A DNA stretch of 7,755 nucleotides from Clostridiales bacterium (GTDB taxonomy: Bacteria > Bacillota > Clostridia > Christensenellales > Christensenellaceae). The DNA lies in NCBI GenBank assembly GCA_019420265.1, contig JAHZHM010000334.1:1-7755 (forward strand). The letters run 5' to 3'. Position 1 is the stretch's first letter. Each line of letters opens with the position of its first letter. Of this stretch, positions 1 through 6,392 are shown piece by piece. Position numbers and translations under genes: made by a program. The notes under the pieces were generated by a model. That model saw nothing but the letters and a program-made list of their open reading frames with translations, had not been told where the DNA came from and made no database searches.

Positions 1-757
1 CGTTGTTTTTGCCCGCCAGATCCACCAGAATATCCGAGCCAAAAATGCCGAGATCTCCCGTGATGATGGCATCGTAGTAGCTGGGCTCGACGCCAAGATC
101 CTCCAGATTCGAGAGAATTGTCTGCACAGCCGCCGGCGCCATGGCCGCTCCCATGTTGTTGGCATCCTTAATGCCAAAATCCACCACTCGGCCCACAGTA
201 ACAGATTTGATTTCCAAATCACCCTGCTCTGCCGAGATCACCGTCGCTCCTGCTCCGGTTACCGTATCCTGGCCGGTGGGCGGCTTGGGCGTGCCCAGCT
301 CCAGCGGGTAGCGGAATTGCCGCTCAGCCGTGGCAAAATGGCTGCTGGTCGCGCAGAGAATGTTTTGCGCAAAGCCCCCATCGATGAGCATACTGCCGAT
401 GCAAAGCGATTCTGCCATAGAAGAGCAAGCGCCGTATAGCCCCAAAAATGGAATATCCAAATCCCGGGCGGAATAGCTCGCAGAGATGATCTGGTTGAGC
501 AGATCTCCCCCCAGCAGATAGTGAATATCCTTCAGCCCCAGCCCCGCCGATTCCACGGCTTTTTTGGCGGCCTCCATGAAAAATCTCTTTTCCGCCTTTT
601 CAAAGGAATCCTGGCCCCACATCGCATCCTGCGCGATCTGGTCGAAATAGCCGCCCAGCGGCCCTTTTCCTTCTTCCTGGCCCACAGCGCTGCCTCTGCC
701 TCGAATCAGCACCGGGCGGTCAAACTGCACGGTATAAGTTCCAACTCTTTTGCCCAT
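1..757 (-). CDS. spoVAD: Stage V sporulation protein AD (SpoVAD), 3' end cut by the window edge
   Basis: SpoVAD is a soluble thiolase/ketosynthase-fold protein of the SpoVA complex. It binds dipicolinic acid and helps move Ca-DPA into the forespore and out again at germination. I translated the minus strand from position 757 and get 252 uninterrupted residues, starting MGKRVGTYTVQFDRPVLIRG. Family hallmarks follow: GGDLLNQI at about 83-90, LYGACSSMAESLCIG at about 107-121 with the conserved pocket cysteine at C111, an SSH motif ending at H140, and PPTGQDTVTGAGA at about 159-171. The family is about 340 residues long, so roughly the last 85 lie left of the window. The start is set by an AGGAGGGG ribosome site (768-761) that overlaps the spoVAC stop codon; the gap between the genes is 9 bp, so the two are probably translationally coupled. 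Identification is very secure. Confidence 0.96.
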   Translation of the reverse strand, partial: MGKRVGTYTVQFDRPVLIRGRGSAVGQEEGKGPLGGYFDQIAQDAMWGQDSFEKAEKRFFMEAAKKAVESAGLGLKDIHYLLGGDLLNQIISASYSARDLDIPFLGLYGACSSMAESLCIGSMLIDGGFAQNILCATSSHFATAERQFRYPLELGTPKPPTGQDTVTGAGATVISAEQGDLEIKSVTVGRVVDFGIKDANNMGAAMAPAAVQTILSNLEDLGVEPSYYDAIITGDLGIFGSDILVDLAGKNN

Positions 758-766
758 ATTCCCCTC

Positions 767-1240
767 CTAAAGCTGAATGACGCCCAGGGCGTTCAAAATA
801 AAGTAGATCAGCCCAACGAGCACAGAAGTCGAGATGCCGTAAACCAGCACTGGCCCGGCGATGGTAAACAGCTTGGCCCCAACGCCCAGGACATATCCCT
901 CTCTCTTATACTCCAGCGCCGGGGACACCATGGAGTTTGCAAAACCCGTGATAGGGACGATGCTGCCCGCTCCGGCAAATTTTCCGATGACATCGTAAAT
1001 GCCAAGGCCGGTGAGCAGCGCTCCAAAAAAGATGAGCACGATGCAGGTAAACGCGGCCGTCCCTTTTTCATCCAGTTTGAGCAAATTTTTTCCAATATCC
1101 GAAACGCCCTGGCCGATGACGCAGATCAGCCCGCCCACCAGAAACGCCTTGATACAGCTGGAAAACGTATGGGATTTTGGCATCGTCTCTTTGACATACT
1201 CATTGTAGTTGCCTATCTCCTGTTTTTTCTTAATGTTCAT
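767..1240 (-). CDS. spoVAC: Stage V sporulation protein AC (SpoVAC)
   Basis: This 157-residue integral membrane protein is the membrane-channel part of the SpoVA Ca-DPA transporter in the inner spore membrane; SpoVAC of Bacillus subtilis is reported to behave as a mechanosensitive channel. The family length is about 150. A basic N-terminus (MNIKKKQEIG) is followed by hydrophobic stretches at about 29-47, 62-82 and 118-150. The signature GAGSIVPITGFANSMVSPAL lies at about 90-109, followed by the charged EYKREG loop. The start codon at 1240 is preceded by AAAAGGA (1255-1249), 8 bp away. It overlaps the upstream 37-codon ORF by 11 bp and ends 9 bp before spoVAD, so all three appear to form one transcript. 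There is no spoVAA or spoVAB upstream, which fits the short clostridial operon. Confidence 0.96.
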   Translation of the reverse strand: MNIKKKQEIGNYNEYVKETMPKSHTFSSCIKAFLVGGLICVIGQGVSDIGKNLLKLDEKGTAAFTCIVLIFFGALLTGLGIYDVIGKFAGAGSIVPITGFANSMVSPALEYKREGYVLGVGAKLFTIAGPVLVYGISTSVLVGLIYFILNALGVIQL

Positions 1241-1343
1241 GACGCACGTCCTTTTCTGTTAAAATTTGATTGCGCATTTCCCGCTCCTGTGGGCTGTTTT
1301 TTGCGCCCAGATCATCCACGGGAATGTTTTGATACTCTTTCAT
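1230..1343 (-). CDS. Small ORF (37 aa) at the head of the spoVA operon, function unknown
   Basis: The minus strand reads an ATG at 1343 through 37 codons to a TAA at 1232-1230. The product starts MKEYQNIPVDDLGAKNSPQE and ends LTEKDVRHEH. It is hydrophilic and charged, with no membrane segment, signal peptide or cysteine, and I do not recognise it. Three things argue that it is translated. An excellent AGGAGGG ribosome site lies at 1357-1351, 7 bp from the ATG. A sigma-G-type promoter predicts a transcript start near 1361, just before that site. Its end overlaps the spoVAC start by 11 bp in another frame, as expected for translational coupling. It could be a small partner of the SpoVA channel, or only a leader peptide that sets spoVAC translation. 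The sequence does not decide between these. Confidence 0.7.
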   Translation of the reverse strand: MKEYQNIPVDDLGAKNSPQEREMRNQILTEKDVRHEH

Positions 1344-1367
1344 CGCAAAACCCTCCTGTTTTTCTGA

Positions 1368-1397
1368 TAGTATTTCTTTTTTTGGCAGGTATTATTC
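1368..1397 (-). promoter_or_regulatory. Sigma-G-type promoter for the spoVA operon
   Basis: On the minus strand a -35 element GAATA (1397-1393) is followed by an 18-bp spacer and a -10 element AATACTA (1374-1368). The sigma-G consensus is close to gHATR, 17-18 bp, then CATnnTA; here only the first C of the -10 differs. Transcription would start near 1361, a few bases before the AGGAGGG site of the 37-codon ORF. Known spoVA operons are forespore genes driven by sigma-G, so position and sequence agree. The call is by eye and has no experimental support. Confidence 0.75.
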
Positions 1398-1424
1398 GAC
1401 AATCGCGGCGCCGCGTGGTAAAAT
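1396..1424 (+). promoter_or_regulatory. Sigma-A-type promoter for the cysteine desulfurase-thiI operon
   Basis: TCGACA at 1396-1401 matches the TTGACA -35 hexamer at 5 of 6 positions. After a 17-bp spacer comes TAAAAT at 1419-1424, 5 of 6 against TATAAT, preceded by the extended -10 dinucleotide TG at 1416-1417. The predicted start near 1431 leaves a 5' leader of about 76 nt before the ATG at 1507; the leader is AT-rich and I see no riboswitch or hairpin in it. The -35 overlaps the sigma-G-like -35 on the other strand. Confidence 0.6.
1404..1415. repeat. Perfect 12-bp GC palindrome inside the sigma-A spacer
   Basis: CGCGGCGCCGCG is an exact palindrome with no spacer, in an otherwise AT-rich intergenic region. 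It lies wholly between the predicted -35 and -10 of the plus-strand promoter and just upstream of the sigma-G-like promoter. A repressor bound here would block the plus-strand promoter. No regulator is encoded next to it, and chance cannot be excluded, since GCGC-rich words are common in the coding DNA nearby. Confidence 0.4.
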
Positions 1425-1506
1425 AAGTGCAGTTTATAGAAAAAACAAATTTTGATTGAAAAAATATTTCTCTCAGCAATTTAGATGTTTTTTGGAAAGG
1501 GATAGC

Positions 1507-2646
1507 ATGATCTATCTGGATAACGCGGCGACAACCAAACCCTCGCCCAGCCTTCTGGCCCTTCTCGGGCAGCATATCGAAAACGGGTGGTTCAACCCTT
1601 CCGCTATGTATCCACCGGCGGTGAGCACCGAGCGGGAACTGCGCCAGGCCCGGGATTTTCTCTGCGGCATTTTGCGCGCAGACGGCGCGCTCTTTAATTC
1701 TTGCGGCACGGAAGGCGCCAATACCGTCATCTTTAAAGGGTGGAGAAAGCAGGGCGGCAAAAAACTGCATTTTATCACCACGGCATATGAGCATCCGTGC
1801 GTCTATGAGGCGTTTGCCGAGCTCAAAAAAGAGGGGCATCGGGTGGATTTTCTGAACCCGGCCCCGGATGGCACGATTCATGCAGAGCAGGTTGCTTCGC
1901 TCATTTGTCCACAGACGGCGCTGGTCAGCATCATGCATGTAAATAACGAAACCGGCGCTATCAACGATATTGCGGCGCTCTCTGCGGCGGTCAAGCAGAA
2001 AAACCCCGAGACTGTGTTCCATTCAGACGGCGTTCAGGGCTTTTTGAAAGTCCCCTTCGATATGGCCGCCAGCAAAGTGGACTACTATACCGCCAGCGCC
2101 CATAAAATTCACGGCCTAAAGGGAACGGGCGCGCTGTTCTATCGAAAGGGCGCGCCGCTCAAAGCCTATCTCATCGGCGGCGGCCAGGAAGGCGCGCTGA
2201 GAAGCGGCACGGAAAATACCTTCGGCATTTTGGCCTTTGCCCAGGCCGCCCGGGAATACCTGGATGGGCATACGGAAAAAATCGCTCATATGCGCGCCTT
2301 GCAGGCGCAGCTAAAGCAAAGCCTCCTGCAAATTCCGGGCACCGTCTGCATCACGCCGGAGCACTGCGCGCCGCACATTCTCAATCTCGCTTTTCCCGGC
2401 ATGCGCGGCGAAGTTTTGCTGCATCTGCTGGAGCAAAAGGAGATCTACGTCGCCACGGGCTCGGCCTGTTCCTCTAAAAAAATCGGCTATTCGCGCATTC
2501 ATAAAGCGCTGGGCATTTCAAAGGATATTTCGCAGTGCGCTCTGCGCCTGAGCTTCTGCCCGGAAAACACCGCCCAGGAGATGGAGCAGACTGCCGCGGC
2601 AATCCGCGAAATTTTAGCAAAATACCAAGGCTTTGTCAGGAGATAA
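1507..2646 (+). CDS. nifS: Cysteine desulfurase, NifS/IscS family (NifZ-like partner of ThiI)
   Basis: This PLP enzyme takes sulfur from cysteine, leaving alanine, and carries it as a persulfide to acceptors. The 379-residue product starts MIYLDNAATTKPS, the classic N-terminus. Further motifs are YEHP (H96), NNETG (146-150), HSDGVQ (D174), SAHKIHGLKG with the PLP-binding lysine K200, GGGQEGALRSGTEN, and GSACSSKK with the persulfide cysteine C321. An in-frame ATG at 1456 would add 17 residues that do not resemble the family; I prefer 1507 because GGAAAGGG (1494-1501) lies just upstream. thiI follows after 3 bp, so the likely job is sulfur supply for tRNA 4-thiouridine and perhaps thiamine, as with Bacillus subtilis NifZ. 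The symbol marks the family only; no nitrogen-fixation role is implied. No iron-sulfur scaffold gene is next to it. Confidence 0.93.
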   Translation: MIYLDNAATTKPSPSLLALLGQHIENGWFNPSAMYPPAVSTERELRQARDFLCGILRADGALFNSCGTEGANTVIFKGWRKQGGKKLHFITTAYEHPCVYEAFAELKKEGHRVDFLNPAPDGTIHAEQVASLICPQTALVSIMHVNNETGAINDIAALSAAVKQKNPETVFHSDGVQGFLKVPFDMAASKVDYYTASAHKIHGLKGTGALFYRKGAPLKAYLIGGGQEGALRSGTENTFGILAFAQAAREYLDGHTEKIAHMRALQAQLKQSLLQIPGTVCITPEHCAPHILNLAFPGMRGEVLLHLLEQKEIYVATGSACSSKKIGYSRIHKALGISKDISQCALRLSFCPENTAQEMEQTAAAIREILAKYQGFVRR

Positions 2647-2649
2647 ACG

Positions 2650-3825
2650 ATGATACCAATTATTTTAGTGCGCTATGGAGAGATCCACCTCAAGGGCCAG
2701 AATCGCCCCCGCTTTGAAAAGATGCTCAAAGACAGCATGAGCGCGGCTGTGCGCCGTTTTGGCGGCAGCGTGAAAAAGGGCGATGGCCGGTTTTATGTGC
2801 GCCATATCGAAGAAAGCCAAATTTCAACGGCAATGGATGCCCTGTGCAAGGTGTTTGGCGTGCATTCCGTCAGCCCGGCCTATGAGATGGAAAAGGATTT
2901 GCCTGCCATCTGCCAAAAGGCGGCGGAGCTGGCGCAGGCCGAGATGGAGCGTCTCTCGCTTTCAAAGGCCAGCTTCAAGGTGAAAGGCAAGCGTTCGGAC
3001 AAGCGCTACCCCCTAAGTTCTATGGAGATCGCGGCGGAAGTTGGCGGCTATATTCTCGAGCATGTCCCTGGCCTGAGTGTGGATATCAAAAACCCACAGC
3101 TCACGGTCTACGTCGAGATGCGCGAGCAGGCCTATCTCTATACCAGCATTCTGCCCGGCAAAGGCGGCATGCCGCTGGGCTCCAGCGGCAAGGCGATGCT
3201 GCTGCTTTCGGGGGGCATCGATAGCCCCGTGGCCGGATATATGGTGGCCAGCCGCGGCGTCTATCTGGAAGCGGTGCACTACCATAGCTTCCCCTATACC
3301 AGCGAGCGGGCCAAAGAAAAGGTGCTGACGCTGGCGAAACTTTTGGCGCAGTATACCGGCCCCATTCGCCTGCATATCGTGCATTTCACGGAGATCCAGA
3401 TGGCGATTTACGAAAAATGCCCGGAGGAGCAGCTGACCATCCTCATGCGCCGCTATATGATGAAAATCGCCGAGCGCGTCGCGCTGGAAAACCAGTGCCA
3501 GGCCATCGTCACGGGCGAGAGCATCGGGCAGGTCGCCAGCCAGACCATCGCCAGCCTGCATGTGACCAACAGCGCTGTCCAGCTGCCGGTTTTCCGGCCG
3601 CTCATCGGCATGGATAAAGATGAAATTATCGAGCGCGCCCGCACCATCGGCACGTTCGAAACCTCCATCCTCCCCTACGAGGATTGCTGCACGGTTTTCG
3701 TGCCCAAACACCCGGTTACCCGGCCGAATTTGCACAAAATCGAGCTTTCAGAAAAACTTTTGGAGGAAGAGGCGCTGATTGCAGATGCCCTCTCCAAAAC
3801 CGAGACAATTCTGGTGGAACCGTAA
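2650..3825 (+). CDS. thiI: tRNA sulfurtransferase ThiI (4-thiouridine synthase)
   Basis: ThiI adenylates U8 of tRNA and replaces its oxygen with sulfur to form 4-thiouridine; in some bacteria it also supplies sulfur for the thiamine thiazole. The 391-residue product opens with the typical MIPIILVRYGEIHLKGQNRP. A ferredoxin-like and THUMP tRNA-binding region covers about 1-165. The ATP-binding PP-loop SGGIDSP is at 187-193 within MLLLSGGIDSPVAGYM. The catalytic-site segment EDCCTVFVPKHP contains C346 and C347; C346 seems to match the essential cysteine of the Escherichia coli enzyme (C344). There is no C-terminal rhodanese domain, so this is the short Bacillus-type form that must take its persulfide from a separate desulfurase, plausibly the upstream gene. 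The ribosome site AGGAG (2638-2642) lies inside the end of that gene, showing tight coupling. Confidence 0.96.
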   Translation: MIPIILVRYGEIHLKGQNRPRFEKMLKDSMSAAVRRFGGSVKKGDGRFYVRHIEESQISTAMDALCKVFGVHSVSPAYEMEKDLPAICQKAAELAQAEMERLSLSKASFKVKGKRSDKRYPLSSMEIAAEVGGYILEHVPGLSVDIKNPQLTVYVEMREQAYLYTSILPGKGGMPLGSSGKAMLLLSGGIDSPVAGYMVASRGVYLEAVHYHSFPYTSERAKEKVLTLAKLLAQYTGPIRLHIVHFTEIQMAIYEKCPEEQLTILMRRYMMKIAERVALENQCQAIVTGESIGQVASQTIASLHVTNSAVQLPVFRPLIGMDKDEIIERARTIGTFETSILPYEDCCTVFVPKHPVTRPNLHKIELSEKLLEEEALIADALSKTETILVEP

Positions 3826-3838
3826 CACACTGCCTTTG

Positions 3839-3878
3839 AAAAGAGCCTTACACCACGTTTGAGTGTAAGGCTCTTTTT
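3839..3878. terminator. Intrinsic terminator between thiI and the convergent PBP gene, probably bidirectional
   Basis: The arm AAGAGCCTTACAC (3841-3853) pairs perfectly with GTGTAAGGCTCTT (3863-3875) around a 9-nt loop; two more A-T pairs can extend the base. On the plus strand the stem runs into a long T tract (3874-3880), 13 bp after the thiI stop. On the minus strand the same stem ends in TTTT, about 40 bp after the PBP stop. It can therefore end both converging transcripts, with the plus direction stronger. Nothing else is seen in 3826-3919. Confidence 0.93.
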
Positions 3879-3919
3879 TTGCGCCTTTCATTTGAAATGC
3901 ACTCATATGCCTGCCCTGC

Positions 3920-6232
3920 CTATCCCTGGCCCGCTCCGCTGTCCGGCGAATAGGCATAGACGCTGGAATAATCCTCCTCGGCATAATAGTTTGCCGGAGT
4001 CAGACGGTAAATATAGGCTTGGCCTTTTTGCGCCGTCCGGTCGATTTTCGTACTCCCGCCCCGCAGCACAGCCACTTTCTCGAACTCGCCCGGCCCAGGT
4101 GCTTTGCGCTCCAAAACATAGCGATAGCTTCTATCCGCAGTAAATGTGATGACGGGATACCCCTTTTCCCCCTGAGTAACCCGAAAATCTTCGGGCATCA
4201 CCGCCGCCTTCGCCGGGATTCTCCCCTTTCTGAAGTATTCTACCGCAATATTATCCGCCTTCTCATTCTTGCTGGCCAGCATCACGTTGTTCTTTTCCAG
4301 CTGCCGCTTATTCAAAAGCACTTTCTCAATGCCCGATGGCTTTTCCATTGCGGGGGCCTCTGCCTCTTCATAGAGATGCGAAAAGATCTTTGCGGCAAAG
4401 CGCGCCGGATAGGTCCCTCCCGTCACGCCCTTGGGCAGCGAGTGCGCCGAATCCGTCTTATCAAAGCCCATCCAGCAGCAGACGATGTATTCGCTGTTAT
4501 ACGCCACAACCCAGGCATCCTTGTTGTTGCTGGCGTCGTCGTAGGTGCTGGTGCCCGTCTTAGCCGAAAGCTCCATATTCAGCTCGGAAAGCGCGCTGTG
4601 CGCCGTTCCGTACTGCACGGTGGATTCCAGCATAGAGCTCATCAGATATGCACTCTGGGAAGAGAGCACAGCGTTCTTCTCCTGCCTGGCCTGATAAACC
4701 ACATTTTGATCGCGGTCCAAAATTTTGGAAATCGAAGCCGGCGCGGCGTAATAGCCTCCTGAAGCAAAGGGCTGGTATGCCGCCGCCAGCTCCAGCGGGC
4801 TCACGCCGGTCGTAAAACCACCAAGGGCAAGAGAAAGGCTGTCGTCCTTCTCGTCAAACGGGATGCCCACAGTGCTGGCATAGCCCTTTGCCCGCTCAAC
4901 GCCCACCTCTTGCAACAGCTTGACTGCCGGAATATTCACCGAATACGCGACGCAATCCCGCAGGCTCACCCACCCGCGGTAGTTATTGCCGGAATTTCTG
5001 GGCGTATAGCCGGAGAAATCTGTGGGTTCGTCCATGAGTGTGCTCGTCGTATCATAGCCCAGGTATTCCAGTGCCGGCGCATAGACCAAAACCGGCTTAA
5101 TGGCCGATCCCGGCTGGCGGCGCATGCTGGTGGCGCGGTTAAATGCCAGGCGCGTGGTATGTTCCCGGCCGCCGAGCAGCGCTAAAATCTCTCCCGAATC
5201 CGCCGAGAGCACCACCATCGCGCATTCACAGCCAGAGCCATCTGCCGCGTTTTGGGGAAAAAGCGAGGCATCGCCAGCTGTCGTTTCCAGATACTGCTGC
5301 AAATCGGGATCTAGATTAGTATAAATCTCATAGCCGCCCGTCATCAGCTCTGTATAACCGATTCCCAAAGCCTCGCAGGCATCCGCCAAGACCATATCGG
5401 TGTAATAGCCGTAAAGATATTCGCTCTCCGCTTTTTCTGCCAGAACAAGCGGCTCTGCCTTGGCCTGCGCCACCTGCTCCTCTGTCAAAAATTCATTTTT
5501 CAGCATCTGCGCCAGCACCAGGTTGCGCCGCTCCAATGCCTTCTCCGGGTGGATATGCGGCGCATAATTGGTGGGGGATTTCAGAACGCCTGCCAGCAGC
5601 GCGCCTTCCGCAATGCTAAGCTCGCTGGCGGATTTTCCAAAATAAAAGCGCGCAGCATTTTCAATCCCATAAGCACCTCTGCCGAAATATGCCTCGTTGA
5701 GATAAAGCTCCAAAATCTCATCCTTGGAATATTCCTTTTCCAGCTTAAAGGCCATCATGATCTCCGCCAGCTTGCGGCGCACCGTCTGATCCGGCCGCAG
5801 CTGTGAAAGCTTGATGAGCTGCTGCGAAATCGTGCTGGCGCCCTGGCGGATACTTCCGCTCTTCATATCCTCGAGCAGCGCGCCGCCAATGCGCACGAAA
5901 TCGATCCCTCCATGCTCATAAAACCGCGCATCTTCGATGGCGATAAAAGCATTCCGCACATGCTCGGGTATCTGCTCGATGCCGATATAGCGCCGATCCT
6001 GCTCTCCGGCCAGGGTCAAGTATTCCTCGCCGTTTTTATCATAGATGCACAAAGAGATCTGCATGCTATCCTTAATTTGGCTTGGCTCAAATTGCTGCCA
6101 CTCCTCAATTCCCATTAAATACGAAGCCATGAATATTATGGCAGAAATTGTCAATACTAAAAGCGAGAGTATGCAAATTTTAAAGATGCGCCATGCCTTT
6201 CCCGGCCTCTTTTTTTCTTTTGTTTTGCTCAT
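3920..6232 (-). CDS. Class A penicillin-binding protein (PBP1A family, glycosyltransferase and transpeptidase)
   Basis: This bifunctional enzyme polymerises and cross-links peptidoglycan on the outer face of the membrane. The chosen start at 6232 gives 770 residues and follows GGGAGGT (6243-6237); an upstream in-frame ATG at 6277 lacks this support. Order of parts: basic cytoplasmic tail (1-15), one membrane anchor (about 16-41), GT51 glycosyltransferase (about 60-235) with catalytic E100 in AIEDARFYEHGG and the IRQGASTISQQLIK motif, then the transpeptidase (about 330-620). The transpeptidase has SAIK (S376, K379), SVN (431-433) and KTG (558-560), so all catalytic motifs are intact. About 145 residues follow; the last 80 or so look beta-rich and FN3-like, which is an inference. 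It corresponds to the ponA/mrcA group. It is transcribed divergently from spoIIAA, but whether it acts in sporulation or growth is unknown. Confidence 0.95.
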   Translation of the reverse strand: MSKTKEKKRPGKAWRIFKICILSLLVLTISAIIFMASYLMGIEEWQQFEPSQIKDSMQISLCIYDKNGEEYLTLAGEQDRRYIGIEQIPEHVRNAFIAIEDARFYEHGGIDFVRIGGALLEDMKSGSIRQGASTISQQLIKLSQLRPDQTVRRKLAEIMMAFKLEKEYSKDEILELYLNEAYFGRGAYGIENAARFYFGKSASELSIAEGALLAGVLKSPTNYAPHIHPEKALERRNLVLAQMLKNEFLTEEQVAQAKAEPLVLAEKAESEYLYGYYTDMVLADACEALGIGYTELMTGGYEIYTNLDPDLQQYLETTAGDASLFPQNAADGSGCECAMVVLSADSGEILALLGGREHTTRLAFNRATSMRRQPGSAIKPVLVYAPALEYLGYDTTSTLMDEPTDFSGYTPRNSGNNYRGWVSLRDCVAYSVNIPAVKLLQEVGVERAKGYASTVGIPFDEKDDSLSLALGGFTTGVSPLELAAAYQPFASGGYYAAPASISKILDRDQNVVYQARQEKNAVLSSQSAYLMSSMLESTVQYGTAHSALSELNMELSAKTGTSTYDDASNNKDAWVVAYNSEYIVCCWMGFDKTDSAHSLPKGVTGGTYPARFAAKIFSHLYEEAEAPAMEKPSGIEKVLLNKRQLEKNNVMLASKNEKADNIAVEYFRKGRIPAKAAVMPEDFRVTQGEKGYPVITFTADRSYRYVLERKAPGPGEFEKVAVLRGGSTKIDRTAQKGQAYIYRLTPANYYAEEDYSSVYAYSPDSGAGQG

Positions 6233-6306
6233 ATGCACCTCCCGTGTTATCATCCCCAAACAGCGAAAATTTACCAACGGTTTTTTATGGAAATCGCAAT
6301 CCCATT

Positions 6307-6316
6307 TTTCGCCAAA
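6307..6316 (-). promoter_or_regulatory. Candidate Spo0A box upstream of spoIIAA
   Basis: The minus strand reads TTTGGCGAAA, one mismatch from the Spo0A box TTTGTCGAAA. Its centre is about 58 bp upstream of the transcript start predicted from the sigma-H-like promoter, a plausible distance for activation by phosphorylated Spo0A, which controls spoIIA in Bacillus subtilis. It also lies about 75 bp upstream of the PBP start on the other strand. A single short site found by eye is weak evidence on its own. Confidence 0.45.
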
Positions 6317-6333
6317 AGCAGTGTTTTTTCTTC

Positions 6334-6362
6334 CAAGGGTTCTTTCTGGGAAAAGAGAATTA
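6334..6362 (+). promoter_or_regulatory. Sigma-H-type promoter of the spoIIA operon
   Basis: AGAGAATTA at 6354-6362 is a full match to the sigma-H -10 consensus RnnGAATWW. Eleven bases upstream, CAAGGGTTC (6334-6342) is a partial match to the -35 RnAGGAWWW, keeping the AGG core. The spacer length fits sigma-H promoters. The start near 6369 gives a leader of about 24 nt that contains the AGGAGG ribosome site of spoIIAA. The spoIIA operon of Bacillus subtilis is transcribed by sigma-H with Spo0A, so the context agrees. Confidence 0.65.
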
Positions 6363-6392
6363 TTTTGGTTAGGATGCTTAGGAGGAATTTTT

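Noticed and set aside
521..1426. Long plus-strand reading frame (about 300 codons) opposite spoVAD, spoVAC and the small ORF
   Set aside because: It is antisense to clearly recognised genes, its translation resembles no family, and it has no convincing ribosome site.
1456..1506. N-terminal extension of the cysteine desulfurase from an ATG at 1456
   Set aside because: The family begins at YLDNAATT; the ribosome site at 1494-1501 serves the ATG at 1507.
1431..1506. Riboswitch or T-box in the leader of the desulfurase-thiI operon
   Set aside because: The leader is short and AT-rich, and I see no stable hairpin or conserved motif.
1312..2022. Minus-strand frame of 236 codons through the desulfurase and the intergenic gap
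   Set aside because: It is antisense to an intact enzyme and has no family resemblance.
3013..3735. Minus-strand frame of 240 codons inside thiI
   Set aside because: It is antisense to ThiI with all motifs intact; low-complexity His/Arg/Ala-rich translation.
4019..4762. Plus-strand reading frame of 247 codons opposite the PBP gene
   Set aside because: It is a shadow of the transpeptidase and C-terminal part; composition is arginine- and histidine-rich as expected for antisense frames.
6261..6270. Second Spo0A-like box (CAGCGAAAAT)
   Set aside because: Too many mismatches to the box consensus.
6233..6277. N-terminal extension of the PBP from an ATG at 6277
   Set aside because: The GGGAGGT site at 6243-6237 points to the ATG at 6232, and the extra residues lack family resemblance.
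6249..6277. Possible sigma-A promoter for the PBP gene: TTGGTA, 17 bp, GATGAT on the minus strand
   Set aside because: Each hexamer matches only 4 of 6, and the start would fall inside the ribosome site.
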